In this document: positions 5,679 to 7,467 of the stretch, in pieces | Layout of the letters: each line of letters opens with the position of its first letter | How positions within the stretch are numbered: position 1 is the stretch's first letter | Translations under genes and position numbers: made by a program | The notes under the pieces: model-generated | Told to the model about the DNA's origin: nothing | The model's database searches: none | Seen by the model: only the letters and a program-made list of their open reading frames with translations | From: Acholeplasmataceae bacterium | GTDB taxonomy: Bacteria; Bacillota_I; Bacilli_A; Acholeplasmatales; Acholeplasmataceae | Reading direction: 5' to 3' | DNA length: 7,467 bases | NCBI GenBank assembly: GCA_016934175.1 | Contig: JAFGTI010000052.1 | Coordinates: 1 to 7,467 of the forward strand

Positions 5679-5708
5679 TTAAAAAAATAAATCAACTCAT
5701 GCTATAAT
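5679..5708 (+). promoter_or_regulatory. Extended -10 promoter of the MFS transporter gene
   Basis: A consensus TATAAT (5703-5708) is preceded by TGC (5700-5702), an extended -10 motif. A weak -35, TTAAAA (5679-5684), lies 18 bp upstream. The transcription start would be near 5715, leaving a leader of about 35 nt. No operator is evident. Confidence 0.65.
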
Positions 5709-5749
5709 AATTTTAAGTACAAAAAACATAAGAAGGTAAAGGTGAAAAG

Positions 5750-7348
5750 ATGAAACTAGATTATAAGAAGACATTTTATATTGGATTAGCTTTCTTTATT
5801 ATTACAATATTTTGGCAGACCTATGATTCGATTATCACAAAAATTTTAATTGATAAATTCGGTTTAAATCAAACTTGGTCAGGTGTTGTAATGGCACTTG
5901 ATAATGTGCTAGCTTTATTCATGCTACCTTTATTTGGTGCACTTTCTGATAAATCAAACCGGAAACGTGGTAGAAGAACACCATATGTTATTGTAGGTAC
6001 CATTGTTGCAGCATTTGCATTTATGGGATTATCTTATATGGATAATGTTCAAACTGCTCGTATCAATGAGACAATCATAATTGACAAGTATGAAATCATT
6101 AATGATACAACAGTTGATCGTCAAGAATTAGTCTATTGGGATACGATTATCACTGATATGTCAACTGAAAGACAAAGTGCTCTATCGAGTGAAAAAATTG
6201 ATCAATCGACTTATGATAAATGGGAAAAAAATGTTTTAAACAAAATGAATGTTCTAATTGATGGTGCTGGAACCGAACTAAAAGTCAGTGAACTTTCAGC
6301 TATTGATGGATTATATACAGTCTATTTAAGTAATCTAGCTTGGGAAGTCACAGCTCAAAATCCATTCAACTTTATCTTATTTATTGTGGTTTTGTTCATT
6401 GCCTTAGTCTTTATGTCAATCTTTAGATCCCCAGCAGTATCATTAATGCCCGATGTTACAATGAAACCTTTAAGAAGTAAAGCAAATGCTGTCATTAATT
6501 TGATGGGAGCTGCTGCTGGTGTGTCATCACTTATCATCTTAACTGTTTACGGACTTGGTGGGAAGTCATATGTAAATTACTCGATGGCTTTCATTACTGT
6601 AGGGATTATAATGTTAGTAATTTTAGGCGTGTTTCTATGGAAAGTTAAAGAACCAAAATTAGTTGAACAAAGAGTTGCTGATGATGAAACTTGGGGAATA
6701 ACTGAAGAAGAAGATGAAATTGAAGATGCTCATGATTTATCAAGAGAAAAGAAAATTTCACTTTACTTAATCTTATTCTCTGTATTCTTGTGGTTTATGG
6801 GATATAATGCCGTCATGACAAAAGTCTCATTTTATGCTCCAAGTGTGCTTCAATTATCATCATTTACTTTACCTCTATTAATTGCAAATGTCACAGCAAT
6901 TATTGCGTTTATCCCAATTGGTATATTATCAACAAAATTTGGTAGAAGAAAAACAATTTTATTTGGTATTGTATTATTAGCAATTTGTTTTGGATCAGTT
7001 TTCTTCCTCAGCAAAGATACTGAATGGATCATGTATATTGTGTTTGGCTTAACTGGAATTGGATGGGCAACAATCAATGTCAATAGTTATCCAATGGTTG
7101 TTGAATTAGCAAAAGGATCAAATGTCGGTAGATATACTGGTTATTATTATTCTTTTTCTATGGCAGCACAAATTGTTACACCAATTCTATCAGGATTTTT
7201 AATGGATAAGATCAATCCAGTTATTTTATTCCCATATGCAACCTTATTTGTTTTGTCATCATTTATTACAATGTATTTTACAAAACATGGAGATTCAAAA
7301 GCTGAAAAGAAGACCATTCTTGAAAGTTTTGATGTAGATATGGATTAA
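5750..7348 (+). CDS. Major facilitator superfamily transporter with large extracellular insert (SLC45/GPH-like)
   Basis: This is a 532-residue polytopic membrane transporter. Hydrophobic segments fall at about 8-28, 43-63, 79-97, 206-224, 247-267, 277-297, 336-356, 374-394, 402-420, 426-446, 465-485 and 489-510, consistent with 12 TM helices and cytoplasmic ends. The cytoplasmic loop 2-3 carries MFS motif A (GALSDKSNRKRGRR, 63-76). The repeat in the second half is STKFGRR at 394-400, with Thr where Asp is usual. TM1 has WQTYDS with a buried Asp26. The central loop (300-334) is strongly acidic (EEEDEIEDAHD). Residues 98-204, between TM3 and TM4, form a hydrophilic stretch predicted outside the cell, where most family members have only a few residues. 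The pattern recalls sugar:cation symporters (SLC45 or GPH), but the substrate is unknown. AAAGGTG precedes the ATG by 5 nt. The gene has its own promoter and terminator. Confidence 0.85.
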   Translation: MKLDYKKTFYIGLAFFIITIFWQTYDSIITKILIDKFGLNQTWSGVVMALDNVLALFMLPLFGALSDKSNRKRGRRTPYVIVGTIVAAFAFMGLSYMDNVQTARINETIIIDKYEIINDTTVDRQELVYWDTIITDMSTERQSALSSEKIDQSTYDKWEKNVLNKMNVLIDGAGTELKVSELSAIDGLYTVYLSNLAWEVTAQNPFNFILFIVVLFIALVFMSIFRSPAVSLMPDVTMKPLRSKANAVINLMGAAAGVSSLIILTVYGLGGKSYVNYSMAFITVGIIMLVILGVFLWKVKEPKLVEQRVADDETWGITEEEDEIEDAHDLSREKKISLYLILFSVFLWFMGYNAVMTKVSFYAPSVLQLSSFTLPLLIANVTAIIAFIPIGILSTKFGRRKTILFGIVLLAICFGSVFFLSKDTEWIMYIVFGLTGIGWATINVNSYPMVVELAKGSNVGRYTGYYYSFSMAAQIVTPILSGFLMDKINPVILFPYATLFVLSSFITMYFTKHGDSKAEKKTILESFDVDMD

Positions 7349-7360
7349 TCTAGAATAAGA

Positions 7361-7390
7361 AAAAAAGCACTCTTTGGGTGCTTATTTTTT
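7361..7390. terminator. Bidirectional rho-independent terminator after the transporter gene
   Basis: AAGCAC (7365-7370) pairs with GTGCTT (7378-7383) around a 7-nt loop. The flanking A-run and T-run extend the stem past one A/A mismatch. Plus-strand transcripts end in a TTTTTT run at 7385-7390, and minus-strand transcripts end in a run of U from the A-tract at 7360-7366. It can serve both the transporter and the converging gene on the right. Confidence 0.8.
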
Positions 7391-7467
7391 AGGTTCAAAA
7401 AATTCAAAAACCGTATTATGATAATGGGATTTTATGCAATCAAATTCATCCTGATTTCTAGCGGCAT
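7382..7467 (-). CDS. 3' end of an unidentified minus-strand gene (partial)
   Basis: On the minus strand one frame stays open from the right edge for 27 codons to a TAA at 7384-7382. The readable C-terminus includes NQDEFDCIKSHYHN and ends VFEFFEPKK. The other two minus frames stop early: one within its first three codons, the other after 11 residues. The stop falls exactly in the arm of the bidirectional terminator, as expected for a real gene end and as seen for the convergent pair on the left. The family is not recognisable from so short a piece. Confidence 0.55.
   Translation of the reverse strand, partial: AARNQDEFDCIKSHYHNTVFEFFEPKK

Noticed and set aside
6355..7083. Two minus-strand open frames (6355-6537 and 6850-7083) inside the transporter
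   Set aside because: Antisense of hydrophobic membrane-segment codons, which commonly leaves open frames; no start signals or family features.
1..7467. CRISPR array, tRNA/rRNA, insertion sequence, attachment site or new multi-gene defence system
   Set aside because: No spaced direct repeats, no RNA gene signatures, no transposase or integrase motifs and no defence-type protein families were seen on either strand.

Overview
The window is AT-rich, densely packed bacterial DNA. TGG encodes Trp, and TGA acts as a normal stop for at least two genes (the MerR regulator and the VOR beta subunit). This fits a low-GC Bacillota, or a Mollicute-related lineage that keeps the standard code (Acholeplasma/Izemoplasma-like). 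It argues against Mycoplasma, which reads TGA as Trp. The exact taxon cannot be fixed from this sequence alone.

Left block (1-1850): the 3' part of an alpha/beta-hydrolase (acetyl-esterase/HSL type) overlaps the start of a chloramphenicol-acetyltransferase-like gene. Both run on the plus strand and end at a bidirectional terminator. Converging on the same hairpin from the minus strand is a MerR-family regulator with a TipAS-type ligand-binding domain. Its promoter has a 19-bp spacer with a MerR-like dyad, which suggests autoregulation. The block looks like a small drug- or xenobiotic-response locus, although the real ligand and substrate are unknown.

Central block (1850-5656): one plus-strand operon has an extended -10 promoter, a near-consensus cre (CcpA) site at the transcription start, and a 19-bp perfect palindrome over the -35 region. 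It encodes leucine dehydrogenase followed by the four subunits of a 2-oxoacid:ferredoxin oxidoreductase, in the order delta (2x[4Fe-4S]), alpha, beta (TPP), gamma. The genes abut or overlap and end at a rho-independent terminator. The inferred pathway is: branched-chain amino acid -> (NAD+) branched-chain 2-oxoacid + NH3 -> (CoA, ferredoxin) branched-chain acyl-CoA + CO2 + reduced ferredoxin. This is an anaerobic counterpart of the Bacillus bkd pathway, with the lipoate complex replaced by a ferredoxin enzyme and probably repressed when good sugars are present.

Right block (5657-7467): a separately promoted major-facilitator transporter carries an unusual predicted extracellular insert of about 105 residues between TM3 and TM4. 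It is followed by a hairpin terminator shared with the 3' end of a minus-strand gene that enters from the right edge. No RNA genes, CRISPR arrays, insertion sequences or attachment sites are visible. No stretch over 300 bases lacks a gene. I did not find a clearly new multi-gene system. The most interesting points are the LeuDH-VOR operon with its control region, the transporter insert, and the regulator with a G8 tract.
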